Shown here: one piece after another, positions 1-7,276 of the stretch | Layout: each line of letters opens with the position of its first letter | How positions within the stretch are numbered: position 1 is the first letter of the stretch | Assembly (NCBI GenBank): GCA_013002105.1 | Contig: JABDKS010000085.1 | Location: forward strand, 1-8,486 | Source of the DNA: Pirellulaceae bacterium | GTDB taxonomy: Bacteria > Planctomycetota > Planctomycetia > Pirellulales > Pirellulaceae | Length of the DNA: 8,486 bases | Direction: 5' to 3' | Made by a program: the position numbers and the translations under genes | Notes under the pieces: generated by a model | What the model saw: only the letters and a program-made list of their open reading frames with translations | Databases searched by the model: none | What the model was told of the DNA's origin: nothing

Positions 1-1
1 G

Positions 2-217
2 GTTGACTTTGACCGCAACGGAACGTTCGATTTGGACGAACAGGTGGTCGCCAACACGGCGGTCGTCAACGGCGTCAACTTGGTGACATTCTTTCCGCCA
101 GCTGATGCACCGGCCGGTGATACATGGATGCGTGTTCGCGTCAGCGAATCGGGTAACTTGACACCCACTGGCGTCAGCGTGGGTGGTGAAGTCGAAGACT
201 TTGAAATCTCCGTCTTG
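2..217 (+). other. C-terminal part of a GEVED domain
   Basis: The first visible residues are VDFDRNGTFD, followed by a stretch ending in GGEVEDF (nt 182-202). An acidic N/D-G loop, then a beta strand with a P-A-G-D-T-W-M-R-V-R-V pattern, then LTPTG and GEVEDF is the characteristic end of GEVED domains, common in large secreted proteins of Planctomycetes and Bacteroidetes. Only the C-terminal half is in the window. Its function is not well defined; it is generally taken as an extracellular beta-sandwich module. Confidence 0.8.
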
Positions 218-3200
218 CCAATCGCATTGCCGGAGCCCAAGGACGACATCTACGACGCGGTCGAAGACACCCTGTTGGTCGTCGACGCGTTGAGTTCCCA
301 AGACAATTTGTTTGACAATACTCGCGGCGACATTGCCGACGTTGGTCTGAGCAGCCAAATCCTACCCGTGCGATACTTCGTTGGCACGCAGCCAAGTAAC
401 GGTACGTTGACGGTAACAAACGAATTGGCGGGTGAATTCACTTACCTACCGAACCCCGATTTCTACGGCGAAGACACGTTCACCTACCGTTTGAGCACGC
501 AGCAAAATGCGGGACCCGGTTCACCGGCCACATCGACGTTTGCAACCGTGACGATTAACGTGTCACCGGTGAACGATCTCCCAGGTGCCCAGCCACAGTC
601 CTTTACCGGTGTGGAAGACACGACGCTGGTGATCACCGAAGCGGAATTGCTGGTCGGTTCGACCGGTCATGCGAATCCTGCGATTACAGTCGCGCCGCAA
701 GACGAATCGGATCAGAACTTGCGAGTTTCATCGATCAGCGCCGGTGGTGTGACGATCAGTAGTGCCAATCCTGGCACGATGGCGACGACCACCGAGGGCG
801 CGACCATCAGCGCTCTGTTCGACGGCAGCGGGTTCATCACGCAGGTGAATTATCAGCCAGCCTTGCATTTCAACAGCGACAACCTGCCGTTGCCCAACGG
901 TGACGATCGCTTGGACGCTTTCACTTACACGGTGCAAGACGACGGAGTGTTGATCCTGGACGATGGATCCACGTTTGGTGGTCCCATGAATCCGCTTTCG
1001 GCAAGCGAGACAGTCAGCGTGCGTGTCGCGCCGACCAACGACGCACCCGATTTGGCTACCGAAACGGTCTCGATGACCGATCCGGATTACTTGAATTACT
1101 ACGCGACGATCGGTGCCACCGCACCGACTCCGACCGAAGATGTCCAAATTGTCATCCCGGCGGATTTCCTGACTTCCAACGATGTTAGCGGTCCGGTCGA
1201 TGCGGATGATGAGATCACATTTGTTCGCAACAATGACGGACCTGTCCGAGTCGTCGACGTATCGATGGTCGATCCGTCCAAGGGGCAGATCACGTTGCAA
1301 ACCAACGGTGACATCCTGTTCGTCCCGGCCAATGATGTTTACGGGCTGGTCGAGTTTAACTACGTCGCCGAAGACGTCGGCTTTGACGAAGCGGCCGATG
1401 GGACTCGCACCGCGGCGCCGCTGCGAACCACCCAAACCTCGTCGATTTTCTTAGAGCCGGTCAATGACCAACCAGTCGCCTTTGACCGCTTCCTGACGAT
1501 TGACGAAGTCGTGGAACCGGATGCTCCCGCCGTGCTGACGTTCACCGCTGGTGATTTGATTGTGGGCGGCGGAGTCAATCTGGGATCGCCGATCACGATT
1601 AACGGGACCAACATTACGGTGCCTGATGGTGCCACGATGGTTGATGGCGAAACATTGACGATCACCGGAATCGATGGTCAGCAGCGTGTCGTGGAATTCA
1701 ACACGTCCGGTACGGCGTCGATTGGAACGGACGTCTTGGTGATTTTCCAAACGACCGATACCGCATCGATCATTGCCGGAAACCTGGTATCGGCATTGGG
1801 TGCTGACGGCGGTGGCGGTGTTGCCGTCGCTGACACGGTGTCGTTCTTGGAAGTAGCGTCAATCGCGACAGATACGTTCGCGACAGGTGTGTCGTCCAAC
1901 TCGGCAGCGATTACCGTTCCCGACGGGGTTGCATTGACCGGTGGCGAAACGGTCACGGTTTCCGATAGTGATGGCCGCAGCGTTGTCTTTGAATTCTCCG
2001 AAACCGGATTCTCCAAGAGCAACGCGGATGCGTTGGTACCCTTTACCGATGCGGACACGTCCGCCACCGTCGCGGCATCGCTGCAGACAGCTTTGGCCAA
2101 CAATGGATTCGGCAGCACGACGATGGCAGGCGCAGGAACTGAGTGGGTCGTTCAGTTTGTCAACATTCAAACCATCTCGATTGATGGCGGTGCATCGTCA
2201 CAGTTGGCTCGTTCAGGCAATATCCTGACGGTCCCAGACGGAGTGAATCTGGTCAACGGCGAGACGATTTCGTTGGATGATGGATTTGGCAATGTCAGCG
2301 TGGTCGAATTCAACACGACCGGCACGCCGGCGGCGGGAACCGATCACTTGGTCACGTTCGCCGCGACCGACCTGGCGGATGCAATCGCGACCAATCTGCA
2401 GAACGTGCTTCGCGCCGCTGCCTTTGGCGTCACCGCCAATGGTGCCGATGTCACATTCGCCGCGGTGGTCAATGCGGTCGATGCACCGCCGGTTACCTCG
2501 GTGGTCACTACGCCGTCGTCGATCACAGTGCCCGATGGCAGCTTATTGGTCGACGGCGAATTAGTCGGCATTACACTGGCCGATGCTTCCACCGTGGTGG
2601 TTGAATTCAACACCACTGGAGTAGCGAGTGCCGGATCGCAGTTGGTGGTGCAATACACCGCCGTTGATTCCGCCGCCGCAATCGCGGGCCGACTACAAGC
2701 CGCGTTGCGTTCGTCCGGATTTGCCGCGACGGCCACGGGTGATACGGTCGATTTTGTGACCGTTGACACGGTTGTGGTTGCCGAGGTGCCGAATGTGGCA
2801 GGCGACTTCGCGGGTAATCTGCCTGCTCCGTTCAACGAGAGCGAACAGACCTTGCGTGTGGTTGCCTTCAACACGGCCAACGGCACGATTGATGTCGCGT
2901 TGGATGGCGACGGTGTTCACACGTTGACAACTACTGCTGGTGGAGTCCTGACGGTTGAATTTGTCGGCGGAGCCTTCACGACCGGTAGCTACGCACCACC
3001 GATCGATTACAACGAACTGGCACCGTTCCAACCCAAAGACTTCTTTACTTATACGATCGAAGACGACGGGCAGACAACCATTCCGAGCACCAATAGTGTT
3101 CGGGATCTGGCCGATGAACGGTCGCTGTTCCCGGCCACGGTCACGATCACGGTCACCGAGACCAATGATACGCCTCGGTTCACGACGCCGACCGAGATCA

Positions 3201-6200
3201 ACATCTTGGAAGATTCGTTTGGGCAGACGGTTCCTGGCGTGATCTCCAATGTCTTGCCATCACTGGCGACCGCGCTGGATGAAACGAGCACACAAACGGT
3301 TTCGTTCGAGATTGTCGAATCCCTGTCGACGGTTCCGGCGGGTCTGATGGCACAGTTGCCCATCATCACGCCCACTGGCGGTCTGACGTTCTTCCCTGAT
3401 GTGGATGCTGTGGGTGTCGATGCCGGGGCCGCGATTTACGTGATCCGCGGAACGGACAGCGATCCCAACGATCCTCGCAGCACTGACGCGACCGTGACGG
3501 TTCACGTTCGTCCAGTCAATGATGCACCACGATTCAACCCTGCGGTCGCGGGAACGAGTGACGTCAATACACCGGATGACGCTTATGCGGTTGGACGCAA
3601 CGAAGACGTCAACGGCACCATCGTGGCGGCACCGATCACGTACACGTTACGCGAAGACAACACGCAGCCGGTTGGCGCTCCGCCGGCATCGTATTTCATT
3701 CCGCTGCGTCGCAATCCATCGGTGGTTGGTTACAACCGAGTTGGGTTGTTGGATGTGTTCGTGGCGGGACCTGCCAACGAGTTAGATGGCACGTCCGGCG
3801 GCAGCCAGGTGTTGGAAGTCTTTACCTCCTTCCCCGCGCAGACTGCATTTGGCGGCCAGTTGACGGCGGTGACGCAAGCGGGCGTCTTGGTTGGATTGAA
3901 TTACGTACCACCAACGAACTACAACGCAGACATCGGCGGCGTGGACTCGTTCACCTATGAGGTGCGTGATAACAGCGTGCCGGGTGGCGAGACATACAGT
4001 CTGAACTCGAACACGTTGATCGCTGATCAATTGACGACCAGCAACACGGTCCAGTTCAACATGACGCCAGTGAATGATCGTCCGCAGTTCAGCACCACTC
4101 AGTTGTTCCGCGAGTCGCTCGAAGACGGTGGACGCACGACGTTCAACAACTTTGCGTTCAACATTAGTGCGGGACCTCCGTCGTCGGCGTTTGACGAAAT
4201 CGATGTAACGACCGGTCAGGACGTTCTGTTCAGCGTGACGTCATTGACGTTCCCGCAATCGCAGGCGAGTCAGTTCTTTACTGAGTTTCCGACGATCACC
4301 CCCGAAGGCGTCTTGTCCTACCAAGGGGCACCCGATGTGTTTGGAAACTTTACCTTTGAAGTCGTCTTGACCGACAATGGGCCGGGCAATGGAACGCGAG
4401 GTGACTTGATTTCATCCTTCCCGGTCACGATGACGATCGCGTTGCAACCGGTCAATGATGCTCCGGTCGTCAAAGCGAACGCCGATCCGTTGGAGTTCAC
4501 CCTGCTCGAAGACGGCAGCGTCGACATTTTGGTCAGCGGCGATACGGTCACCCCGGGCCTGCTGGATGTCTTTTTACCGGGACCGGCCAATGAATCGCAG
4601 AATATCGTTCCCGGCGGCAATCAAAGCGTGTCTCTGGCGACTCCGATTACCCAGTCCACTGCTCTGGGTGGAACGTTGACACAAATCCTGGATCCGAACA
4701 CGCAAGAATTGATCGCTTTGCGTTACACGCCTCGCGAAAACTTTGTCGGTTCGGATTCGTTTATCTATACGGTGACCGATGACGGCGTCACGGTTGATCT
4801 TGGTACCAACAGCACGGGACGCTCCGATGCGAAATTTGCAGCACATCGTGCGAATTTGATTGTGCTGCCCGTAAACGATGAACCACGATTCAGCGGTGCG
4901 GGAAATGTGGTTTCGGACGAAGACGATGGACCGCGAAACGTGCTGAATTGGGCGACCAATGTTCAAGCCGGACCGCCAAGTGCCGATGACGAGTTGGCCG
5001 ACCAAAATTTGACGTTCGTCATCACTCAGGTGACCGGAAACGCGAATCTGTTCAGCACACCGCCGACGGCGACGTTGAATGGTGATACAGCAACGTTGAG
5101 CTACGAATCGGCTCCCGACGCTAACGGCGTGGCGACCTTCGAAGTCTTCCTGCGAGATGACGGGCCGACTAACGCGAACATCAATGACGACAACGTCAGC
5201 GATACGCAGGTCTTCACGATTCGTGTCAACGCGGTCAATGATCCGCCCACGTTCACGCCTGGTGGAATTGTGACCGTGGACGAGGACAGCGGGCCGTACC
5301 CCAATCCGTTCCGCGTCTGGGCGACGAATGTTTCGCCCGGTCCGATTGATGAAGCTTCGCAGACCGTGCGATTCGAAGTCACGACGCCGGCCAGCGCCGT
5401 GTCGCTATTCCAGAGTTTGCCGGAAATTGACGAAGACGGTGTGTTGCGGTTCACCCCGGCGACCAACGCCAACGGTCAAGTCGATTTGACCGTTACGGCG
5501 ATCGATTCGGAAGAAGAAGAGTCCAACCAGGTCACTTTGCGAATTGTGATCAACGAAGTGAACGATCGTCCGGTTGCTGTCACCGATGTATTCGACACGA
5601 CGGAAGATAATCTGTTGACGATTACGTCGGATCAGTTGTTGCTCAACGACATCGACCCCGACTTGTTTACGAATCCTTTGGAAGTATTGAAGGTCGAAAT
5701 CAATACCGGTTTCAGCTTGAGCGGTGCACGCATCACGCAAGATCCAGTGACCGGCGACATCGTGTACGACCCGACCGATGCACCAGCGTTGCAAGCTCTG
5801 CCAGCATTCTCAGAGGACCCCGTGAATGGACTTTTGATCGATTCGTTCTCCTACATTGCACGCGACGCGGCGGGTATTCCAAGTTTGCCGATCACGGTCA
5901 GCTTGAATGTCGAGGGTATCAACGACGCTCCGATCTTGTCAGCAGACACACCGAGTCTGGCACCCAACGGAGACACGATCATTCGTCCGTTAGACAACGA
6001 CACAGACATTGACGGACAAATCGTTCCATCCACACTGCAAATTACATTGCAGCCCGCGTTCGGTTCGCTCAGCATTGCCCCCGATGGCGTGATTACCTAC
6101 ACGCCGTTCGGCAGCTTCTCGACGGAAGATCAATTCCGATACACGGTGGCTGATAACTCAGGAGCACGCAGCGCCGAAGCACTCGTGACGATCGCCGCCA

Positions 6201-7012
6201 ACGCGGCGCCAATCACGCGGGATGATTTGGTTGGGACGTTTGTCGAAGAAGCGATTCCGATTGATGTTGCCGCGAATGACTTTGACCCTGACGCTGATCC
6301 GTCCACCCCCAATCGCGGACTGGATCTGGGCAGCATCGTGATCGTCGTTGCTCCCACGCGCGGTGATGCAGTACCACAGAGCAATGGCACGGTGTTGTAC
6401 ACACCCGAACCGAATTTCTTTGGAACCGACCAATTCCAATACGCGATCGCTGACACCGAAGGCCGCTTGAGTGAGGCAGCGACGGTGGATGTGCGAGTGG
6501 GGAAAAGTCGACTGCAGAATCCTCAGTTGAACCAGGACGTCAACGGCGACGGCGATGTATCGCCCCAGGACGTGTTGTTGATCATCAACCTGTTTGCCAA
6601 CTCGGTCGTACCGCCCAACGGCATCCCTGTTGAACCAGGCGATTCTGGACCACCGTTCTACGACGTCAATGGTGATGGGTTTATCCGCCCCAGCGACATT
6701 TTGGATGTGATTGCCAAGTTGACCGAGCAGGCTCAGACCACCTTGGTCGGTCAGGGCGAACAAATCCTCGCACCGTCGCCACTGCTGACGTCATCGACAG
6801 CCCAGAGCGAAACCACAACCCCTTCGGGAACGGTCGATGACGTATTTGCCGTCAACAGTTTGGAATCCAAAACGGTGGATGCATCCGCGTCGGCCGCTGA
6901 CGCGACCGATAGCGCGGACAGTGATGTGATCGATTTGATTGTTGGAACAGAGGATGACGACGACACCGACCGCGTCAGCGCGTTGGATGCGGCGTTTGGT
7001 GATTTGATTTAA
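2..7012 (+). CDS. Giant cadherin-like repeat surface protein with GEVED and dockerin domains (5' partial)
   Basis: Probably an exported cell-surface or matrix adhesin. The frame is open to the left edge: codons before the TTG at 32 already read VDFDRNGTFD, a GEVED-like stretch, so the true start lies upstream and any signal peptide is not visible. Numbering from the codon at 32, the order is GEVED end (to about residue 60), thirteen cadherin-like/VCBS-like modules (about 70-2158) mostly closed by VNDxP-type linkers, a dockerin (about 2161-2233) and an acidic tail ending at TAA 7010-7012. Recurring signs are D-x-FTYTV-D-DG strands and GVLxYxP or GxFTYLP turns, as in calcium-binding beta-sandwich repeats. 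Module 4 carries a four-copy insert. I see no cysteine and only about ten lysines, which suits an acidic extracellular protein. The ligand is unknown. The family assignment is firm; the adhesin role is inferred from the architecture. Confidence 0.93.
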   Translation, partial: VDFDRNGTFDLDEQVVANTAVVNGVNLVTFFPPADAPAGDTWMRVRVSESGNLTPTGVSVGGEVEDFEISVLPIALPEPKDDIYDAVEDTLLVVDALSSQDNLFDNTRGDIADVGLSSQILPVRYFVGTQPSNGTLTVTNELAGEFTYLPNPDFYGEDTFTYRLSTQQNAGPGSPATSTFATVTINVSPVNDLPGAQPQSFTGVEDTTLVITEAELLVGSTGHANPAITVAPQDESDQNLRVSSISAGGVTISSANPGTMATTTEGATISALFDGSGFITQVNYQPALHFNSDNLPLPNGDDRLDAFTYTVQDDGVLILDDGSTFGGPMNPLSASETVSVRVAPTNDAPDLATETVSMTDPDYLNYYATIGATAPTPTEDVQIVIPADFLTSNDVSGPVDADDEITFVRNNDGPVRVVDVSMVDPSKGQITLQTNGDILFVPANDVYGLVEFNYVAEDVGFDEAADGTRTAAPLRTTQTSSIFLEPVNDQPVAFDRFLTIDEVVEPDAPAVLTFTAGDLIVGGGVNLGSPITINGTNITVPDGATMVDGETLTITGIDGQQRVVEFNTSGTASIGTDVLVIFQTTDTASIIAGNLVSALGADGGGGVAVADTVSFLEVASIATDTFATGVSSNSAAITVPDGVALTGGETVTVSDSDGRSVVFEFSETGFSKSNADALVPFTDADTSATVAASLQTALANNGFGSTTMAGAGTEWVVQFVNIQTISIDGGASSQLARSGNILTVPDGVNLVNGETISLDDGFGNVSVVEFNTTGTPAAGTDHLVTFAATDLADAIATNLQNVLRAAAFGVTANGADVTFAAVVNAVDAPPVTSVVTTPSSITVPDGSLLVDGELVGITLADASTVVVEFNTTGVASAGSQLVVQYTAVDSAAAIAGRLQAALRSSGFAATATGDTVDFVTVDTVVVAEVPNVAGDFAGNLPAPFNESEQTLRVVAFNTANGTIDVALDGDGVHTLTTTAGGVLTVEFVGGAFTTGSYAPPIDYNELAPFQPKDFFTYTIEDDGQTTIPSTNSVRDLADERSLFPATVTITVTETNDTPRFTTPTEINILEDSFGQTVPGVISNVLPSLATALDETSTQTVSFEIVESLSTVPAGLMAQLPIITPTGGLTFFPDVDAVGVDAGAAIYVIRGTDSDPNDPRSTDATVTVHVRPVNDAPRFNPAVAGTSDVNTPDDAYAVGRNEDVNGTIVAAPITYTLREDNTQPVGAPPASYFIPLRRNPSVVGYNRVGLLDVFVAGPANELDGTSGGSQVLEVFTSFPAQTAFGGQLTAVTQAGVLVGLNYVPPTNYNADIGGVDSFTYEVRDNSVPGGETYSLNSNTLIADQLTTSNTVQFNMTPVNDRPQFSTTQLFRESLEDGGRTTFNNFAFNISAGPPSSAFDEIDVTTGQDVLFSVTSLTFPQSQASQFFTEFPTITPEGVLSYQGAPDVFGNFTFEVVLTDNGPGNGTRGDLISSFPVTMTIALQPVNDAPVVKANADPLEFTLLEDGSVDILVSGDTVTPGLLDVFLPGPANESQNIVPGGNQSVSLATPITQSTALGGTLTQILDPNTQELIALRYTPRENFVGSDSFIYTVTDDGVTVDLGTNSTGRSDAKFAAHRANLIVLPVNDEPRFSGAGNVVSDEDDGPRNVLNWATNVQAGPPSADDELADQNLTFVITQVTGNANLFSTPPTATLNGDTATLSYESAPDANGVATFEVFLRDDGPTNANINDDNVSDTQVFTIRVNAVNDPPTFTPGGIVTVDEDSGPYPNPFRVWATNVSPGPIDEASQTVRFEVTTPASAVSLFQSLPEIDEDGVLRFTPATNANGQVDLTVTAIDSEEEESNQVTLRIVINEVNDRPVAVTDVFDTTEDNLLTITSDQLLLNDIDPDLFTNPLEVLKVEINTGFSLSGARITQDPVTGDIVYDPTDAPALQALPAFSEDPVNGLLIDSFSYIARDAAGIPSLPITVSLNVEGINDAPILSADTPSLAPNGDTIIRPLDNDTDIDGQIVPSTLQITLQPAFGSLSIAPDGVITYTPFGSFSTEDQFRYTVADNSGARSAEALVTIAANAAPITRDDLVGTFVEEAIPIDVAANDFDPDADPSTPNRGLDLGSIVIVVAPTRGDAVPQSNGTVLYTPEPNFFGTDQFQYAIADTEGRLSEAATVDVRVGKSRLQNPQLNQDVNGDGDVSPQDVLLIINLFANSVVPPNGIPVEPGDSGPPFYDVNGDGFIRPSDILDVIAKLTEQAQTTLVGQGEQILAPSPLLTSSTAQSETTTPSGTVDDVFAVNSLESKTVDASASAADATDSADSDVIDLIVGTEDDDDTDRVSALDAAFGDLI
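1613..2821 (+). repeat. Four tandem ~100-residue repeats nested inside cadherin-like module 4
   Basis: Four copies begin with I/L-T-V-P-D-G at nt 1613, 1910, 2225 and 2522, giving periods of 99, 105 and 99 residues. Each copy follows the same plan: TVPDG, a G-E or D-G-E turn, a V-x-E-F strand followed by a T-G turn, a strand containing V-x-F or V-x-Y, a D-T/S-A-x-x-I-A helix-like segment with L-x-x-A-L, and a final strand of the V-x-F type. The codons for E-F form GAATTC in all four copies (1694, 1991, 2306, 2603), exactly in register. In three copies it extends to GAATTCAACAC. Elsewhere the DNA has diverged, so the duplication is not recent. The repeats lack VNDAP linkers and differ from the surrounding modules. 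I recall similar repeats in other planctomycete giant proteins but cannot name a family with certainty. Confidence 0.85.
3530..5248 (+). repeat. Duplicated two-module unit (A-B, A-B)
   Basis: Modules 6 and 8 share a type-A signature, GLLDVF followed by GPANE (nt 3743 and 4556), then a GG-x-Q segment, an A-x-G-G-x-L-T strand and D-S-F-x-Y. Modules 7 and 9 share a type-B signature with AGPPS (nt 4169 and 4967), a D-E stretch, a Y-x-x-A-P-D strand and a D-N/D-G-P turn. A-B (3530-4465) is therefore followed by a second A-B (4466-5248). Corresponding landmarks are 813 and 798 nt apart. This suggests the array grew by copying a two-module unit. Module 10 is another type B that follows without an A, and module 5 resembles B more weakly. 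Confidence 0.7.
6512..6730 (+). other. Dockerin type I-like domain with two calcium-binding loops
   Basis: Two EF-hand-like loops are clear: DVNGDGDVSPQD starting at nt 6536 (residue 2169 counted from codon 32) and DVNGDGFIRPSD starting at nt 6662 (residue 2211). Each is followed by a short amphipathic helix, VLLIINLFA and ILDVIAKL. Loop starts are 42 residues apart because a Pro/Gly-rich linker separates the halves; linkers like this are common in planctomycete dockerins. In clostridial cellulosomes a dockerin docks onto a cohesin. No cohesin is visible here, and the role of planctomycete dockerins is not established, so the partner remains open. Confidence 0.88.
6731..7009 (+). other. Acidic Ser/Thr/Ala-rich C-terminal tail
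   Basis: After the dockerin the protein ends in about 93 residues of low complexity: first Thr/Ser/Pro/Gln-rich, then Ala/Ser/Asp-rich, then an acidic cluster with EDDDDTD, and a final ALDAAFGDLI. It has no hydrophobic membrane span followed by basic residues, no LPxTG-like motif and no PEP-CTERM sequence, so a standard C-terminal anchor is absent. The last residues could form a short amphipathic helix. It may be a spacer or an uncharacterised sorting tail; I cannot tell which. Confidence 0.6.
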
Positions 7013-7058
7013 AGATTTTTACTCAACATTGATTGGCGGCGATCAAATTGATTTTGCC

Positions 7059-7077
7059 GTTGGCAGGTGTTGTCAAC
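7059..7077 (+). terminator. Small stem-loop downstream of the giant gene (possible terminator)
   Basis: GTTGGCA pairs with TGTCAAC across a five-base loop, giving a 7-bp stem with one G-U wobble, 46 nt after the TAA. No T-run follows, so it is not a canonical intrinsic terminator. It could be a 3'-end stabiliser or chance. A weaker 5-bp stem (TTGAT/ATCAA) lies at 7029-7046. Confidence 0.25.
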
Positions 7078-7175
7078 CCACGACGACTAAGAGTTCAAGT
7101 GATTCAATAGCAACTTCATCTAGCGGCAATCGGGGCGGGATTCCCCCCCGGGAAAATGTTTTATGATGTTGTCGA

Positions 7176-7198
7176 AATTATTGGCCAATTATTTGGCC
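7176..7198. repeat. Palindrome within an imperfect direct repeat (possible operator)
   Basis: AATTATTGGCC (7176-7186) is followed at once by AATTATTTGGCC (7187-7198), differing by one extra T. The junction contains the perfect 10-bp palindrome ATTGGCCAAT (7180-7189). It lies about 80-100 nt before the metallopeptidase start, just downstream of a weak TATGAT hexamer. The position is compatible with a regulator-binding site, but no regulator is suggested by the window. Confidence 0.3.
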
Positions 7199-7262
7199 GC
7201 CGTAGCGTCCGATGCGATTGCAGTTTTTCGATCGTTGTCAGGCAAATAAACCATAGAAACCT

Positions 7263-7276
7263 CCCCCCCTTTTTTT
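7263..7276 (+). promoter_or_regulatory. C7T7 homopolymer tract directly before the start codon, no Shine-Dalgarno
   Basis: Seven C (7263-7269) are followed by seven T (7270-7276) and then ATG at 7277. The purine-rich Shine-Dalgarno element expected 5-10 nt upstream is absent; the tract is its pyrimidine opposite (ACCTCC at 7259-7264 even resembles the 16S anti-SD). Either initiation is SD-independent, which is frequent in Planctomycetes, or translation starts at a later ATG (7289 or 7361), although neither of those has a good SD either. Confidence 0.5.

Larger units (their letters stand above)
242..6505 (+). repeat. Array of thirteen cadherin-like / VCBS-like modules
   Basis: Module boundaries, read from the linker motifs, are: 1, 242-583 (VNDLP); 2, 584-1048 (TNDAP); 3, 1049-1474 (VNDQP); 4, 1475-3175 (TNDTP, enlarged by an insert); 5, 3176-3529 (VNDAP); 6, 3530-4084 (VNDRP); 7, 4085-4465 (VNDAP); 8, 4466-4885 (VNDEP); 9, 4886-5248 (VNDPP); 10, 5249-5572 (VNDRP); 11, 5573-5932 (INDAP); 12, 5933-6211 (ending NAAP, no ND); 13, 6212-6505 (no linker). 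Most are 90-155 residues. An ED pair near each module start and a D-x-F-x-Y or related strand near the end recur. By analogy with cadherin linkers, the Asp/Asn clusters at the junctions probably bind calcium and stiffen the rod. The last two modules have lost the consensus linker. Confidence 0.85.
7013..7276 (+). other. Intergenic region between the giant protein and the metallopeptidase genes
   Basis: This 264-nt gap has no convincing gene. It is visibly more AT-rich than the flanking genes and contains homopolymer runs. It holds a stem-loop (7059-7077), a C7 run flanked by TTCCC and GGGAA (7141-7154), a TATGAT hexamer at 7162-7167 that resembles a -10 box but lacks a recognisable -35, a palindromic direct repeat (7176-7198), and a C7T7 tract abutting the next start. 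The frame of the next gene has a TAA at 7247-7249, so that gene cannot start further left than 7250. The length suggests a separate promoter for the downstream gene, but no strong promoter can be read. Confidence 0.6.

Noticed and set aside
32..34. TTG at 32 as the start codon of the giant gene
   Set aside because: The frame is open to the left edge and the ten codons before it already encode GEVED-like sequence, so the gene is truncated by the window and does not start here.
728..1435. 235-residue open frame on the minus strand
   Set aside because: It lies entirely antisense to the repeat-domain coding frame and has no recognisable domain. Long antisense frames are common opposite GC-rich genes.
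1613..2821. CRISPR-like or mobile-element repeat array
   Set aside because: The repeats are coding, in frame, about 300 nt long and conserved at protein level. There are no short identical repeats with spacers, no terminal inverted repeats and no transposase.
6158..6763. 201-residue open frame on the minus strand opposite the last modules and dockerin
   Set aside because: The + strand here encodes clear cadherin-like and dockerin motifs; the antisense product shows no family signature.
7141..7154. TTCCC-C4-GGGAA as an intrinsic terminator
   Set aside because: The stem is only 5 bp and is followed by an A-run, not a T-run. The hairpin may be a by-product of the C7 run.
7162..7167. TATGAT as a sigma-70 -10 box
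   Set aside because: No -35-like hexamer lies at the usual spacing and there is no extended -10 TG, so it is mentioned only as a weak hint within the intergenic entry.
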